Origin: JANQQN01 sp964519665
Lineage (GTDB): Bacteria; Myxococcota; Kuafuiibacteriia; Kuafuiibacteriales; Kuafuiibacteriaceae
Reading direction: 5' to 3'
Length of the DNA stretch: 64,000 nt
NCBI GenBank assembly: GCA_964519665.1
Contig: CAZFIV010000006.1
Span: 78,667 to 142,666, forward strand
Shown: in pieces, positions 16,644 to 26,528 of the stretch
Numbering within the stretch: position 1 is the first letter of the stretch
Layout: every line of letters begins with the position of its first letter
Notes under the pieces: generated by a model
The model's input: the letters and a program-made list of their open reading frames with translations, nothing else
Told to the model about the DNA's origin: nothing
Database searches by the model: none
Program-made: the position numbers and the translations under genes

Positions 16644-17990
16644 ATGACCATGGCGCATCAAGTCAGAAAGGGGCTCGACCTCCCGATGGAGGGCCAGCCT
16701 GAACAACGTATCGAGACCTCACTGTCGGTCGACCGGGTGGCACTCGTGGCTCGGGACTTCGTCGGCGTGAAGCCGCGGATGCTCGTGCAGGCCGGCGACG
16801 TGGTCCGCCGTGGCGACCCGTTGTTCGAAGACCGCAAGAACCCTGGGGTGCTGCATACCGCGCCCGGCGCCGGCAAGATCGTTGATGTGTACCGCGGCGA
16901 CAAGAGGGCGCTCATGTCGGTCGCCATCTCCCTCGAGGGCGACGACGACGAAAGCCATCAGCGGTCCTTTGAAACGAAGACCGAGACCCGCGACGACGTC
17001 CGTCGCTTCCTGGCCGAAACCGGGCTATGGACCGCCCTCCGAACTCGGCCGTTCTCTCGGGTGGCCGCCCTCGACGGGCAGCCGAAATCGCTGTTCGTGA
17101 CGGCGACCGACTCGAATCCGCTCGCGCCCGACCCGGCGGTGGTCGTCGGCCAGCGGCCCGAGGACTTTCAACGCGGGCTCCACGCCCTGTCGAAGCTGAC
17201 CGACGGCCCGACATACGTCTGCAAGACCGCGGGCGCGGATATTCCCGCCGGGGACAACGGGGTCAAAGTGGAAGAGTTCGGCGGCAAGCACCCCGCCGGC
17301 ACCGTCGGCTACCACATTCACGTGCTCGACCCGGTCTATCGCGGCAAAGAGGTCTGGCACATCGGTTACCAAGACGTCATGCGGGTGGGCCGAACGCTCG
17401 CGACCGGTCGTCTCGACGTAGAGCGGATCATCTCGCTCGCAGGCCCCGCCGTCAACAAGCCTTGCTTGTACCGAACTCGGGCCGGCGCATCGATCGACCA
17501 GCTGGTCGAAGGGCGGATCGCCGACGGACCATCTCGGGTCATCTCGGGCTCCGTCTTCAATGGCCACGTGGCCCGGGGTGAGATCCTAGGGTACCTCGGC
17601 GCCTACGCGAACCAGATCACGGTTTTGGCGGAGAACAAGGAGCGCGAGTTTCTGGGTTGGCTGATCCCCGGGGTCAGTCGGTTCTCGGTGCTGCCGGTAT
17701 TCCTGTCCAAGCTCATGCCCGGCAAAAAGTTTCGATTCGATACGTCTACCAACGGCTCGCCCCGGGCGATGGTGCCGATCGGAATGTACGAGAAAGTCAT
17801 GCCGATGGACATCATGCCCACCCACCTTCTGCGAGCGCTCAGCGTGGGCGACCTCGAGTGGGCGGAAGAGCTCGGGGTTCTCGAGCTCGACGAAGAAGAC
17901 TTGGCACTTTGCACTTTTGTCGACCCCGGCAAGCAGGACTTCGGGATCTTCTTGCGGCGCGTACTCGACCAAATCCATAAGGAGGGGTGA
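16644..17990 (+). CDS. nqrA: Na+-translocating NADH:quinone reductase subunit A
   Basis: 448 residues, the usual NqrA length. Seen: the N-terminal KGLDLPMEGQPEQ, a biotinyl-lipoyl-like hammerhead (VQAGDVVRRGDPLFEDRKNP), a HTAPGAGKI loop and the central Rossmann-like RPEDFQRGLHALSKLTDGP. NqrA is the peripheral cytoplasmic subunit that contacts the ubiquinone site at NqrB. First gene of a complete eight-gene nqr operon whose genes overlap or are 2-21 bp apart. The stop shares a base with the nqrB ATG. Confidence 0.97.
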   Translation: MTMAHQVRKGLDLPMEGQPEQRIETSLSVDRVALVARDFVGVKPRMLVQAGDVVRRGDPLFEDRKNPGVLHTAPGAGKIVDVYRGDKRALMSVAISLEGDDDESHQRSFETKTETRDDVRRFLAETGLWTALRTRPFSRVAALDGQPKSLFVTATDSNPLAPDPAVVVGQRPEDFQRGLHALSKLTDGPTYVCKTAGADIPAGDNGVKVEEFGGKHPAGTVGYHIHVLDPVYRGKEVWHIGYQDVMRVGRTLATGRLDVERIISLAGPAVNKPCLYRTRAGASIDQLVEGRIADGPSRVISGSVFNGHVARGEILGYLGAYANQITVLAENKEREFLGWLIPGVSRFSVLPVFLSKLMPGKKFRFDTSTNGSPRAMVPIGMYEKVMPMDIMPTHLLRALSVGDLEWAEELGVLELDEEDLALCTFVDPGKQDFGIFLRRVLDQIHKEG

Positions 17991-19210
17991 TGCAGTTCCT
18001 CAGAAAGCTCCTGGATGCTCAGGGCCGGATCTTCAAAAAGGGCGGCCGACTCGAGAAGTTTTATCCACTTTATGAAGCCGGGGACACGTTCTTATTCAGC
18101 CCCGGCATGACCACCAAGAGCGCGTCGCATGTGCGCGACGGGCTGGACCTCAAGCGGATGATGTTCACGGTGGTCATCGCCCTCATCCCCGCCATCCTGA
18201 TGGCGATGTACAACACGGGCCTGCAGATTCACCAAAAGGTCCAAGGCGAGAGCTGGACGGCTCTCAACTCTTGGCAGACCGGGCTCTTCCAAGCGCTCGG
18301 ATTCAGTATGGACCCGAACTCGGTCGTCGCGAACGTCGTGCACGGTGCCCTATATTTCTTGCCGGTGGTCATCGTCTGCTACACGATCGGCGGCCTCATC
18401 GAGGTCGGTTTCGCGATCGTGCGTCACCATGAGGTCAACGAGGGCTTCTTGGTGACCGGGATGCTCATCCCGCTGACCCTGCCTCCCACGATACCCCTGT
18501 GGCAGGTCGCGATCGGCACGGCGTTCGGCATCATCATCGGCAAAGAGATCTTCGGCGGCACCGGGATGAACTTCCTGAATCCTGCCCTGACCGCTCGGGC
18601 CTTCCTGTTCTTCGCTTACCCCGCCGACATCTCCGGAGCCGAGGTCTGGGTGGCGGCGATGCCCCCCGACGCCGCCAGCGGCGCGACGTGGCTCGCGCGT
18701 TTTGCTGAAACCGGGCTCGGTCAAGCCTCCGCAGGCCTGTGGTGGAACTCTTTTTGGGGCTTCATCCCGGGCTCGATGGGCGAGACGTCGGCCGCTGCCG
18801 CCATCCTGGGGGCGCTCTTACTCATCATGACCGGCATCGGGTCCTGGCAGACCATGTTCGGGGTGACCGTCGGAACAATCCTGATGGCCCTCGGGCTCAA
18901 CGCCATCGGCTCGGACACCAACCCGATGCTCAACGTTCCTTTCCACTGGCACATGGTGGTCGGAGGATGGGCATTCGGCACGGTGTTCATGGCCACCGAC
19001 CCGGTATCCTCGGCTTTCACCAACAGTGGAAAGCTCATCTACGGTTTCTTGATCGGCGTACTCGCCGTACTGATTCGAACCATCAATCCCGCCTATCCGG
19101 AAGGAATGATGCTGGCGATCTTGTTCATGAACATGTTCGCGCCGCTGATCGATCACTACGTCATCGAGGCGAACAAGCGACGGAGGAATGCACGCTATGC
19201 CCGGGCCTAA
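17990..19210 (+). CDS. nqrB: Na+-NQR subunit B (covalent FMN, membrane channel subunit)
   Basis: 406 residues from the ATG at 17990, which overlaps the nqrA stop and has AAGGAGG just upstream; a GTG three bases earlier is less likely. Integral membrane protein with about ten helices, e.g. MMFTVVIALIPAILMAMYNT and VVIVCYTIGGLIEVGFAIV. The flavinylation motif SGAT is present (DAASGATW), with the FMN-accepting Thr at 233, comparable to T236 in Vibrio. NqrB carries FMN and riboflavin and forms most of the Na+ path. ApbE, encoded downstream, attaches the FMN. Confidence 0.97.
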   Translation: MQFLRKLLDAQGRIFKKGGRLEKFYPLYEAGDTFLFSPGMTTKSASHVRDGLDLKRMMFTVVIALIPAILMAMYNTGLQIHQKVQGESWTALNSWQTGLFQALGFSMDPNSVVANVVHGALYFLPVVIVCYTIGGLIEVGFAIVRHHEVNEGFLVTGMLIPLTLPPTIPLWQVAIGTAFGIIIGKEIFGGTGMNFLNPALTARAFLFFAYPADISGAEVWVAAMPPDAASGATWLARFAETGLGQASAGLWWNSFWGFIPGSMGETSAAAAILGALLLIMTGIGSWQTMFGVTVGTILMALGLNAIGSDTNPMLNVPFHWHMVVGGWAFGTVFMATDPVSSAFTNSGKLIYGFLIGVLAVLIRTINPAYPEGMMLAILFMNMFAPLIDHYVIEANKRRRNARYARA

Positions 19211-20000
19211 TCTGAATTCCACCGGCTACATCGTGGGCTTCGCCACCGCCCTGTGCGGAGTTTGCGCGATCTTCGTGGCCTCATCGGCCGTGGGGCTCAA
19301 AGAGCGACAGGAAGCCAACAAGCTGGTCGACCGGCAATCGAAGGTGTTGGCCGTCGCTGGGCTCATCGACACGGACGCTTCGCTTTCGGCCGAGGAGATC
19401 CGGTCGAAGTACGAGGCCAACATCGACGCCATCGTCGTCACGCTGAAGACGGGGGAAGCGGTCGAGGGCGTCGACGGCGATAGTTTCGATCAGCGTAAAG
19501 CGACCAACGACCCCTCGCAGTCGGAACCCGCGCCGCCCAACGCGGCTCAGGTCACCCGCATCCCCGAAAAAGGGGTGGTTTACCGAGTGGTCGAAAACGG
19601 CGAGGTCCAGACCCTGATCCTCCCGATCGTCGGCAAAGGCCTGTGGTCGACCATGTACGGCTTTTTAGCCCTCAAACCCGATGCGAACACCATATCGGGC
19701 ATCACGTTTTACGAGCACGGCGAGACGCCGGGGCTCGGCGGGGAAGTTGAAAACCCCGAATGGCAGGCCAAATGGAAGGACCGAAAGGCCTTCGGTCCCT
19801 CGGGTGAAGTGGCGGTGAAGGTCATCAAAGGACCCGCCAAGAACCCTTCGGAGGCCCCCCATGAGGTCGACGGCCTGACCGGGGCGACGATCACCTCTCG
19901 CGGTGTCTCGGCGACCTTGGCGTTTTGGCTCGGTGAACACGGATACGGACCCTACTTGCAGCAGTTCAAGCGCGAGACAGGCCTGAGGAGCTCGTTGTGA
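19197..20000 (+). CDS. nqrC: Na+-NQR subunit C (covalent FMN)
   Basis: 267 residues from ATG 19197, which has GGAGG at a proper 10-nt distance; an ATG at 19188 is too close to it. The gene overlaps the end of nqrB by 14 bp. One N-terminal membrane helix (YIVGFATALCGVCAIFV), then an extracytoplasmic FMN-binding domain with GFLALKPDANTISGITFYEH, ETPGLGGEVE and the flavinylation motif DGLTGATITS. The FMN-accepting Thr is residue 231 (T225 in Vibrio). The next gene starts inside its stop codon (GTGA). Confidence 0.97.
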   Translation: MPGPNLNSTGYIVGFATALCGVCAIFVASSAVGLKERQEANKLVDRQSKVLAVAGLIDTDASLSAEEIRSKYEANIDAIVVTLKTGEAVEGVDGDSFDQRKATNDPSQSEPAPPNAAQVTRIPEKGVVYRVVENGEVQTLILPIVGKGLWSTMYGFLALKPDANTISGITFYEHGETPGLGGEVENPEWQAKWKDRKAFGPSGEVAVKVIKGPAKNPSEAPHEVDGLTGATITSRGVSATLAFWLGEHGYGPYLQQFKRETGLRSSL

Positions 20001-20680
20001 TCAGTAAAGAAGCGAAGAAGGTCCTGAGCGACCCCCTTTTTGACGACAACCCGATCGCCAAGCAGGTGTTGGGCATCTGCTCGGCGCTCGCGGTGACGAC
20101 GATGCTCCAGCCCTCGGTGGTCATGTGCATCGCGGTCACCGCCGTGCTGGTCTCCTCGAATGTGGTGATCAGCCTGATTCGAAATTACACGCCGCCCAGC
20201 ATTCGAATCATCGTGCAGCTCACGGTGATCGCGTCGCTGGTCATCATCACCGACCAGGTCCTGAAGGCCTACGCGTTCAGCGTCGCCAAGCAGCTGTCGG
20301 TGTTCGTCGGGCTCATCATCACCAACTGCATCGTCATGGGCCGAGCGGAGGCCTACGCGATGCAAAATGGTCCCGTCATGAGCGCCTGGGACGGCCTCGG
20401 CAACGCCTTGGGCTACAGCGTCGTGCTGATCGCGGTGGCCGCGATGCGCGAGCTCTTCGGGTTCGGCAAGCTCTTCGGGGTTCAAGTCATGCCGGAGTGG
20501 TACGTCGGTAACGGCCTGATGGTCCTGCCCCCCGCCGCGTTCTTCCTGATCGGATTCATTATCTGGGGCATCCGTACCTGGAAGCCAGCTCAGGTCGAGC
20601 AGGAAGCAGTGTTCGAGATTCCCCATCACGTTCCCTCGGCGGACGACGAGGAGGACGCGGACTTCGCGAAGGCCGCGTAG
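19997..20680 (+). CDS. nqrD: Na+-NQR subunit D
   Basis: 227 residues, GTG start overlapping the nqrC stop. Six membrane helices of the NqrDE/RnfAE family, with the conserved LITNCIVMGRAEAYAM segment whose Cys helps bind the intramembrane [2Fe-2S] cluster between NqrD and NqrE. The N-terminus (DPLFDDNPIAKQVLGICSAL) is diagnostic. The acidic C-terminal tail is slightly longer than usual (about 210 residues in well-studied homologues). Confidence 0.97.
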   Translation: MISKEAKKVLSDPLFDDNPIAKQVLGICSALAVTTMLQPSVVMCIAVTAVLVSSNVVISLIRNYTPPSIRIIVQLTVIASLVIITDQVLKAYAFSVAKQLSVFVGLIITNCIVMGRAEAYAMQNGPVMSAWDGLGNALGYSVVLIAVAAMRELFGFGKLFGVQVMPEWYVGNGLMVLPPAAFFLIGFIIWGIRTWKPAQVEQEAVFEIPHHVPSADDEEDADFAKAA

Positions 20681-20694
20681 GAATAGGTAGAGGT

Positions 20695-21312
20695 ATGGTT
20701 CAGCACTACGTCAGCCTTTTGGTCAAAGCCATCTTCGTGGAGAACATGGCCTTGGCCTTCTTCTTGGGCATGTGCTCATTCCTGGCCGTCTCCAAGCGGG
20801 TCAATACGGCTATCGGTCTCGGGGCGGCGGTGACGTTCGTCCTGGCGATCACCGTGCCCGTCAACAACCTCATCCTGAAGGGCCTGCTCCGGGAAGGCGC
20901 GCTGTCGTGGATCTCGCCCGAACTGGCGACGGTCGACCTCAGCTTCCTGGTGTTCCTGTCGTTCATCGGCACGATCGCCGCCCTCGTGCAGGTGGTCGAG
21001 ATGTTCGTCGAGCGGTTCGCACCCGGCCTGTACGGGGCGCTCGGGGTGTTCTTGCCGCTCATCGCAGTGAACTGCGCCATCCTCGGCGCGTCTTTGTTCA
21101 TGGAGCAGCGCGACTACAACTTCAGCGAGAGCGTCATCTTCGGCGTGGGCTCGGGCATCGGCTGGCTACTGGCGGTCGTCGCCCTGGCCGCCGTCCGCGA
21201 GAAGCTTCGATACAGCAACATTCCGGCCGGCCTGCGCGGACTCGGCGCGACCTTCATGGTCACCGGGTTGATGGCCATCTGCTTTATGGCCTTCGCCGGC
21301 ATTCAGCTCTAG
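20695..21312 (+). CDS. nqrE: Na+-NQR subunit E
   Basis: 205 residues, normal length. Six membrane helices with inverted topology relative to NqrD. Diagnostic segments are SLLVKAIFVENMALAFFLGM, FLPLIAVNCAILGASLFM (the paired Cys region for the intramembrane iron-sulfur site) and GLRGLGATFMVTGLMAI. It follows nqrD by 14 bp and precedes nqrF by 21 bp. Confidence 0.97.
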   Translation: MVQHYVSLLVKAIFVENMALAFFLGMCSFLAVSKRVNTAIGLGAAVTFVLAITVPVNNLILKGLLREGALSWISPELATVDLSFLVFLSFIGTIAALVQVVEMFVERFAPGLYGALGVFLPLIAVNCAILGASLFMEQRDYNFSESVIFGVGSGIGWLLAVVALAAVREKLRYSNIPAGLRGLGATFMVTGLMAICFMAFAGIQL

Positions 21313-21333
21313 CGGCGAAAGGAGAACAAACAA

Positions 21334-22557
21334 GTGACCACGGTTGCCGTCGGCGTCGCTATGTTCATTTTTGTGGTCTTGATGATGGTCATGGTCCTCA
21401 TGATGGCCAAGGCCCGGCTCGTTAACAGCGGCGAAGTATTCATCGGGATCAACGGAGACCCTGACAAGACCATCAAGACGCGAGGCGGCGGCACGCTGCT
21501 GGGCAGCCTCGCCGAAAACAAGATCTTCATCCCGTCCGCGTGCGGCGGGAAGGGCTCTTGCGGGGTCTGCAAGGTCAACATCACCAAGGGCGGGGGCGCG
21601 CTCCTGCCCACCGAGGTCAGCCACATCAGCCGGGGCGAGGCCCGCGAGGGATGTCGGCTGTCGTGTCAGGTCAAGCTCAAAGACAACATGGAGATCGAGC
21701 TGCCTGAAGAAATCTTCGGCATCAAGAAGTGGGAGTGCACGGTCCGCTCCAACGACAACGTCGCCACGTTCATCAAAGAACTGGTGCTCGAGTTGCCGAA
21801 AGGCGAAGCGGTGCCCTTCCGGGCGGGTGGCTACATCCAGATCGAGTGCCCGCCCCACACCGCCGAGTACAAGAACTACGACATCGGCGAGGAATACCGC
21901 GGCGATTGGGACAAGTACAAGCTGTGGGAACTCAAGAGCGTGGTGACCGAGTCGGTTCAGCGCGCGTACTCGATGGCCAACTATCCGGAGGAGTACGGCT
22001 TGATCATGCTCAACGTCCGGATCGCGACCCCTCCGCCGCGCACCACCGGCCTGCCCCCAGGCGTCATGTCTTCGTATATCTTCAGCCTGAAGCCCGGCGA
22101 CAAAGTCACCATCTCGGGGCCCTACGGCGAGTTCTTCGCGAAGGAGACGAAGAACGAGATGTGTTTCATCGGCGGGGGCGCGGGCATGGCGCCGATGCGT
22201 TCGCACATCTTCGATCAGTTCAAGCGGCTCGCGACCGACCGCAAGGTCACCTATTGGTACGGCGCCCGGTCACTCCGGGAGGCGTTCTATGTCGAGGACT
22301 TTGACGCCATTCAGCGCGAGTTCCCCAACTTCGAGTGGCACCTTGCGTTGTCGGAGCCGCTGCCCGAAGACAACTGGACGGGCGCGACCGGCTTCATTCA
22401 CCAGGTTCTGTTGGACAACTACCTGAAGAACCATCCTTCACCCGAAGACATTGAGTACTACCTCTGCGGTCCGCCGCTGATGCTCAAGGCGTGCATGAAG
22501 ATGCTCGACGACCTCGGTGTCGAGCCCGAGATGATCGCCTTCGACGACTTCGGTTGA
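21334..22557 (+). CDS. nqrF: Na+-NQR subunit F (NADH dehydrogenase, 2Fe-2S/FAD)
   Basis: 407 residues from GTG with AAAGGAGA upstream. Order: one membrane helix (MFIFVVLMMVMVLMM), a ferredoxin domain with SACGGKGSCGVC and a later Cys (GCRLSC), then an FAD/NADH reductase module with RAYSMANYPEE, GGGAGMAPMRSH, YWYGARS and CGPPLMLKACMKML. NADH enters here; electrons go via FAD and 2Fe-2S to the NqrD/E cluster. Complete and canonical. Confidence 0.97.
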   Translation: MTTVAVGVAMFIFVVLMMVMVLMMAKARLVNSGEVFIGINGDPDKTIKTRGGGTLLGSLAENKIFIPSACGGKGSCGVCKVNITKGGGALLPTEVSHISRGEAREGCRLSCQVKLKDNMEIELPEEIFGIKKWECTVRSNDNVATFIKELVLELPKGEAVPFRAGGYIQIECPPHTAEYKNYDIGEEYRGDWDKYKLWELKSVVTESVQRAYSMANYPEEYGLIMLNVRIATPPPRTTGLPPGVMSSYIFSLKPGDKVTISGPYGEFFAKETKNEMCFIGGGAGMAPMRSHIFDQFKRLATDRKVTYWYGARSLREAFYVEDFDAIQREFPNFEWHLALSEPLPEDNWTGATGFIHQVLLDNYLKNHPSPEDIEYYLCGPPLMLKACMKMLDDLGVEPEMIAFDDFG

Positions 22558-22559
22558 TC

Positions 22560-23648
22560 GTGGTGCAAGCCTCTTCCCAGCCCTCTGCTCAGCCCGTACG
22601 CCGGGCCCCGCGCTGGTACATCGTCCTGTTGGTCCTCGTCGGGCTGTCGGCTTGGTATTATTTCCGGCCGGCGCCGACGGGTGGACCCACCGCGTTCGAG
22701 GGGCCCATCATGGGGACCCAGTACAGCGTCCAGCTCGCCGAGCACGTGGACTCGGCCACCTACGAGAAGGTCTCGGGGGCGATCGCGGGCGTGTTGAACG
22801 ACGTCAACGCCAAGATGTCGACGTATATCGACACGTCCGAGGTCTCCCGCTTTGCCGCCGCACCGCCCGGCGAACCCTTCGAGCTGTCGGAGGATACCGT
22901 CACGGTGATCCGAAAGGCGCTCGAGCTGAGCGAAGCCAGCGGAGGGGCATTCGACATCACCGTCCGTCCTTTGGTCGACGCGTGGGGCTTCGGGCCCGAC
23001 GGTCGGCCGGAGCGCCGACCGGGCGGCGATACCACCCAAGCGCTCCTCGAGCGGGTCGGGTATCGGAAGCTTAAGCTCGACGTCGAACGCCGGACGCTGC
23101 TCAAGACGACGGCCAGCGTGTCGGTCGACCTGTCCGCGATCGCCAAGGGGTACGCGGTCGACCGGGTCGCCGACACCCTCGAAGAGCTCGGGTACGAGAA
23201 TTACCTGGTCGAGATCGGCGGTGAGATGAGGGTCCGCGGAGAAAAGGCCCCCGAGCAGCCGTGGCGGGTGGGCATCGAAGCCCCGGTACCCGGTGAACGG
23301 AAGGTCGCCCGCGTGGTCCGCCTCACCGACCACGGCATGGCGACCAGCGGCAACTATCGTAACTTCTACATCGAAGATGGCATTCGGTATGCGCACACCA
23401 TCGACCCGACGACCGGCGAACCGGTTCGGCACCGACTACAGAGCGTGAGCGTCATCCACCCTGAGTCGGCCCTGGCCGACGGATGGGCGACCGCGCTCAT
23501 GGTCCTCGGCGAGAAAAAGGCGCCGCAGGTAGCGAGTGAAAATGGTCTGGCCGCCCTCTTCATCATTTCGGGTCCCGAGGGTCGCTTCGAGTTCGAAATG
23601 ACGGATCCGTTTCGGGCGTTCTTGATCGAAGAAGGAGGGGCGAACTGA
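22560..23648 (+). CDS. apbE: FAD:protein FMN transferase
   Basis: About 362 residues from GTG 22560, three bases after the nqrF stop; a longer in-frame start would lie inside nqrF. N-terminal membrane anchor (WYIVLLVLVGLSAWYYF), then the ApbE fold: GPIMGTQYSV, GGAFDITVRPLVDAWGFG, SVDLSAIAKGYAVD, VEIGGEMRVRG, ATSGNYRNFY and HTIDPTTGEPV. ApbE splits FAD and transfers FMN to the Thr of the SGAT/TGAT motifs in NqrB and NqrC, both of which are present here. The stop overlaps the nqrM ATG (TGATG). Confidence 0.96.
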   Translation: MVQASSQPSAQPVRRAPRWYIVLLVLVGLSAWYYFRPAPTGGPTAFEGPIMGTQYSVQLAEHVDSATYEKVSGAIAGVLNDVNAKMSTYIDTSEVSRFAAAPPGEPFELSEDTVTVIRKALELSEASGGAFDITVRPLVDAWGFGPDGRPERRPGGDTTQALLERVGYRKLKLDVERRTLLKTTASVSVDLSAIAKGYAVDRVADTLEELGYENYLVEIGGEMRVRGEKAPEQPWRVGIEAPVPGERKVARVVRLTDHGMATSGNYRNFYIEDGIRYAHTIDPTTGEPVRHRLQSVSVIHPESALADGWATALMVLGEKKAPQVASENGLAALFIISGPEGRFEFEMTDPFRAFLIEEGGAN

Positions 23649-23884
23649 TGTACGCCGTCATCGGGCTCACATTCATGACGATGCTGTTAGCGGTGGCCGG
23701 CATGGCCATCGGGGCGATGGTGCACGGCCGCCGGTTGAAAGGGTCTTGTGGTGGCCTCGGCCCCAACGCCGACTGTCTGTGCGCCAAGGAAGGGCGACCG
23801 CCGGAGTGCAAAAAAGAGCCCTCCGAGCCGCCGCTGGCCCAGCTTCCCTCCTCGCGGTCCGAAGACGCACGATCTTCGTCCTAG
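23648..23884 (+). CDS. nqrM: Na+-NQR maturation protein NqrM
   Basis: 78 residues. One N-terminal membrane helix and the GRRLKGSCGGLGPN...CLC...EC cysteine pattern of the former DUF539 family, now NqrM. In Vibrio NqrM is needed to insert iron into the NqrD/NqrE site. It is the last gene of the nqr operon, coupled to apbE, so this cluster encodes structural subunits plus both dedicated maturation factors. Confidence 0.93.
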   Translation: MYAVIGLTFMTMLLAVAGMAIGAMVHGRRLKGSCGGLGPNADCLCAKEGRPPECKKEPSEPPLAQLPSSRSEDARSSS

Positions 23885-23962
23885 GTCGCCGGCCGACGAT
23901 GGCGATGGTGGCTTCGCAGAACGCGTGCCGAACTCGCGCTGCGCGATGTTAGAACCACGCTC

Positions 23963-26410
23963 ATGCGCACCATCGGCCTGTTCGCCGCTCTGACGCTCAT
24001 TCACTGCGCGGGCGTCGGTCCGTCCGTTCCACCCGCCTCCCGTCCGTCGTCTGACCCCTACGCAGAGGCCCTCGAGGGCGCGGACAAGCGGGAGGGCCTC
24101 CTGACGCTGTACGTCAAACCCGCCGCGGGCCGGGTCTTGCTGGCCATACCCCCGAGCGCCACATCCCCCGCACCCGATGCCTCCGCTGCGAAAGCGTCGG
24201 GCGTGGTCGGTGAATTCATCTACATCGAAGGGTTGGCGACCGGGCTGGGCTCGAACCCCGTCGGCCTCGACCGGGGGCAGCTCGGCGACACGCGCCTCGT
24301 GACCCTGCGCGTGCTGGCCGATCGGCTCTTGATCGAAGAACAGAACCTCGCCTTTAGAGCTCGGTCGAATGATGCCGCGGAGGTCGCGGCTGCGCGGGAG
24401 TCGTTCGCCACGTCGGTGCTGTGGGCCGGCCCGATCATCGCGCGATCATCCAACGGTGAGGCCCTGGTCGACATCACCTCGTTCGTGGTTCGAGACGCCC
24501 ACGGCGTCGTGCCCCGCCTCAAGCACACCGGCCAGGGCGTCTACAGCCTGTCGACCGATAAGAGTGCCATCGATCCGGCCGCGATCTTGGCGTTTCCCGA
24601 CAACGTCGCCCTGAGCGCCCTGCTCACTTACGAAGCCCGAGAAGGAGGCCCCGAGGTCTCGGCGACCGCGCCGACCGGAACCTCTTTCTCGCTGACGCAA
24701 TACCACACGTTCGTCCGTCTTCCCGACGCCGGCTACCGTCCCCGCGTCTTTCACCCCCGGTCCGGCGCTTACCCGTTGACCTTCACCGATTACGCGGCCG
24801 GCCTGGATGAGACGCATCGTGAGCAATACATCGAGCGACACCGACTGAACGCAGGCGAGCCCCTGGTGTATTACGTCGACCCCGCCATCCCGGAACCGGT
24901 CCAAAGCGCGGTCATCGAGGGGGCTTCGTGGTGGACCGACGCCTTCGCCGCCGCAGGCTTCCCCGACACCTTTAAGGTCGAGTTGCTCCCGCCGGACGTC
25001 CACCCCCTCGACGTTCGCTACAACGTGATCCAATGGGTCCACCGCTCTACCCGGGGCTGGTCGTACGGTTTCGGCGCGGTCGACCCTCGGACCGGCGAGA
25101 TCATCAAGGGGCAGGTCAACTTGGGGTCGCTTCGGGTCCGGCAGGACCGCCGGATCTTCGAAGGGCTCCTCGGGACCAAGAACACGGGCTCCGGTCGGCC
25201 TGACGACCCCGTGCAGCTGGCCCTCGCACGCATCCGGCAGCTCGCCGCCCACGAGGTGGGCCATACCTTGGGCTTCGCCCACAACTTTGCCGCCAGCGCC
25301 AACGACCGCGCGTCGGTCATGGACTACCCGGCCCCGCTGGTGACCGTGAAGGGTGACGGTCTCGACGTGTCGTCAGCCTACGCGGTGGGCATCGGCGAGT
25401 GGGACAAGCTCGCGGTCCGCTACGCCTACGGCGAATACGAGGACGAAGCAGCCGGCCTGAAGGCGGTCATCGACGAAGCCAGCGAACGAGGATTCCGATT
25501 CATCTCCGACGCCGACGCTCGACCCGCCGGCGCCGCGCACCCCTTCGCAAATCTGTGGGACAACGGCTCGGATCCCGTAGCCGCCCTCGAGTCCGTCCTC
25601 GCCGTGCGCAGCTACGCCATCGCGCACTTCGGACCGGACAATGTCGCCTCGGACGTACCCCTGGCGGCCCTCGAGGAGGTCTTCGCCCCCATTTACTTCT
25701 ATCATCGCTACCAGGTGGAGGCAGCCACCAAGACTTTGGGGGGTATCGAGTATGCGTACGCCGTCCCTGAAGACACCGCTCACGTCACCGCGACCCCGGT
25801 CGATGCCGTCGCCCAGCGGCGCGCCTTGCAGGTCCTCCTGCGGGCCATCGAACCGACCGCCCTCGACATTCCGGAAACCGTGCTGCGGCGCCTCGTGCCC
25901 CGGGCATACGGACTCGAACGAAGTCGAGAGCAGTTCGACAGCCGAACCCGGCCCGCCTTCGACGCCCTCGGCGCCGCCCGAACGGGCGCTGATTTGGTGG
26001 TGGCCGGTCTTTTCCAACCGGAGCGGGCAGCCCGTCTGGTCGACCAGCACCGCCGGGACCGCCGCTTTCTGTCGTTCTCCGACGTGGTGACGAAGACCAT
26101 GCGACAGGCCTTTCGACCGGTGCGCTCCGAACGACACCGGGCGATTCAGCGGGAGGTGCAAAGCGTGGTCGTCGACCGGCTCATCCACTTGGCGGCGAAC
26201 CCGAGCGCGCCCGGTTCGGTTCGGGCCGATGCCGAGGCCGCGCTCCGTCAGCTGCGCGGCCGGCTGCGAAGCTCGGCGGCCCAGGACGCCCACCTGCGGG
26301 CGAAGATAGGTCGCTTTCTCGATCGTTCATCGGCGGCCCCACCCCCGACCGACGTGCCGTCGATCCCGCCCGGTTCCCCGATCGGTTCCCTATCGGGCTG
26401 CGGCCACTGA
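23963..26410 (+). CDS. Zinc metalloprotease lipoprotein (DUF5117/DUF4953-type gluzincin/metzincin-like)
   Basis: 815 residues. Short signal with lipobox LIH-C (MRTIGLFAALTLIHCAG). The N-terminal domain has the GIASN-like GLATGLGSNPVGLDRGQ stretch typical of large zinc-dependent proteases with DUF5117. The zinc motif HEVGHTLGFAHN (H430, E431, H434, H440) is complete, followed by ASVMDYPAP, which resembles the metzincin Met-turn (SVMDY). The C-terminal part is a long helical domain. Likely a surface- or periplasm-facing peptidase. It stands alone, 78 bp after nqrM, and converges with the Nudix gene. Confidence 0.88.
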   Translation: MRTIGLFAALTLIHCAGVGPSVPPASRPSSDPYAEALEGADKREGLLTLYVKPAAGRVLLAIPPSATSPAPDASAAKASGVVGEFIYIEGLATGLGSNPVGLDRGQLGDTRLVTLRVLADRLLIEEQNLAFRARSNDAAEVAAARESFATSVLWAGPIIARSSNGEALVDITSFVVRDAHGVVPRLKHTGQGVYSLSTDKSAIDPAAILAFPDNVALSALLTYEAREGGPEVSATAPTGTSFSLTQYHTFVRLPDAGYRPRVFHPRSGAYPLTFTDYAAGLDETHREQYIERHRLNAGEPLVYYVDPAIPEPVQSAVIEGASWWTDAFAAAGFPDTFKVELLPPDVHPLDVRYNVIQWVHRSTRGWSYGFGAVDPRTGEIIKGQVNLGSLRVRQDRRIFEGLLGTKNTGSGRPDDPVQLALARIRQLAAHEVGHTLGFAHNFAASANDRASVMDYPAPLVTVKGDGLDVSSAYAVGIGEWDKLAVRYAYGEYEDEAAGLKAVIDEASERGFRFISDADARPAGAAHPFANLWDNGSDPVAALESVLAVRSYAIAHFGPDNVASDVPLAALEEVFAPIYFYHRYQVEAATKTLGGIEYAYAVPEDTAHVTATPVDAVAQRRALQVLLRAIEPTALDIPETVLRRLVPRAYGLERSREQFDSRTRPAFDALGAARTGADLVVAGLFQPERAARLVDQHRRDRRFLSFSDVVTKTMRQAFRPVRSERHRAIQREVQSVVVDRLIHLAANPSAPGSVRADAEAALRQLRGRLRSSAAQDAHLRAKIGRFLDRSSAAPPPTDVPSIPPGSPIGSLSGCGH

Positions 26411-26528
26411 TCGCCTCAATACCTCCGGCCCGGGCGCAAGTGAGTCGCGCGCACCCGTCATCGCTCGCTGAGCGTTGGCACTCGCATCCGTCGGCGCCAA
26501 GCCGACCTCGCCGGGGTGGGGCCCTTCG